A stretch of 5,653 bases of DNA, taken from positions 1 to 5,653 of the forward strand of contig JAFGTU010000550.1 of the NCBI GenBank assembly GCA_016933985.1, read 5' to 3'. Every line of letters starts with the position of its first letter. Position 1 is the stretch's first letter. The position numbers and the translations under genes are program-made. The notes under the pieces are model-generated. The model made no database searches. It was not told where the DNA came from and worked only from the letters and a program-made list of their open reading frames with translations. Below, piece after piece: positions 5,534-5,653 of the stretch. The DNA is from Sedimentisphaerales bacterium (GTDB lineage Bacteria; Planctomycetota; Phycisphaerae; Sedimentisphaerales; Anaerobacaceae).

Positions 5534-5653
5534 ATGTTAGGATTTTCCAGATCGCGCCCTTATTCGATCGGCGTGGATATCGGGAACGACTACGTGCGGC
5601 TGGGTCAACTGGCCGAGAACGGCAATGGTATGAAGCTGGTCGCGGGCCGCAAC
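5534..5653 (+). CDS. pilM: PilM-like type IV pilus assembly ATPase, N-terminal fragment
   Basis: Only the first 40 residues are in the window; the gene continues past the right edge. The sequence starts MLGFSRSRPYSIGVDIGNDY and continues VRLGQLAENGNG. A short basic stretch, then a hydrophobic strand ending in a DIG motif (D15-G17) and 'VRLGQL', is the typical beginning of PilM, an actin-like (FtsA/HSP70-fold) cytoplasmic protein. In known systems PilM binds ATP and the PilN tail and links the inner-membrane PilN/PilO complex of type IV pili. DIG corresponds to the first phosphate-binding loop of the actin fold. A related actin-like protein of a type II secretion system (GspL-like) cannot be excluded from 40 residues. 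pilN/pilO-type genes would be expected to the right. A good ribosome site precedes the ATG. Confidence 0.75.
   Translation, partial: MLGFSRSRPYSIGVDIGNDYVRLGQLAENGNGMKLVAGRN

Overview
The window looks like a piece of a planctomycete-type chromosome, most plausibly the Phycisphaerae/Sedimentisphaerales part of that phylum. This is inference. It rests on very G-rich coding strands, a secreted protein with a Glu-Pro-Asn-rich linker, weak Shine-Dalgarno sites before most genes, and short noncoding sequences at gene ends of the kind common in such genomes. No marker gene settles the taxonomy. All supported genes lie on the + strand.

Layout: (1) 2-1723, aconitate hydratase, open at the left edge, with Fe-S ligands and swivel domain intact. 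(2) 1746-2264, a small LOG-family (lysine decarboxylase-like Rossmann) protein. (3) 2303-3496, a Sec-exported protein I cannot name: two similar globular domains joined by a long Pro/Glu/Ala/Lys-rich linker. (4) 3590-4915, histidinol dehydrogenase HisD with all known zinc and catalytic residues. (5) 4916-5533, about 620 bases without a convincing gene; its last 200 bases hold a plausible promoter and a candidate structured leader RNA. (6) 5534-5653, the first 40 codons of a PilM-like type IV pilus assembly ATPase, running off the right edge.

The genes do not form one pathway: TCA cycle, a possible nucleotide-processing enzyme, an envelope protein of unknown role, histidine synthesis and pilus assembly. 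The first three are closely spaced and may share a transcript. hisD follows a 93-base gap and stands apart from other his genes in this window. pilM probably begins a separate unit to the right.

The most interesting part is the pilM upstream region. A sigma70-like promoter predicts a transcript start at about 5339. From 5340 the sequence can fold into nested helices: GCATC/GATGC outermost, a 9-pair helix inside it, then a 6-pair hairpin. It also contains duplicated pairing partners that would permit alternative folds. I could not match it to a known riboswitch class. A second theme is that each of the four complete gene ends carries a different short repeat or palindrome: a stop codon in a hairpin loop, a 14-base tandem duplication over a stop codon, a CCACAAAGG-type repeat, and a REP-like perfect inverted repeat.
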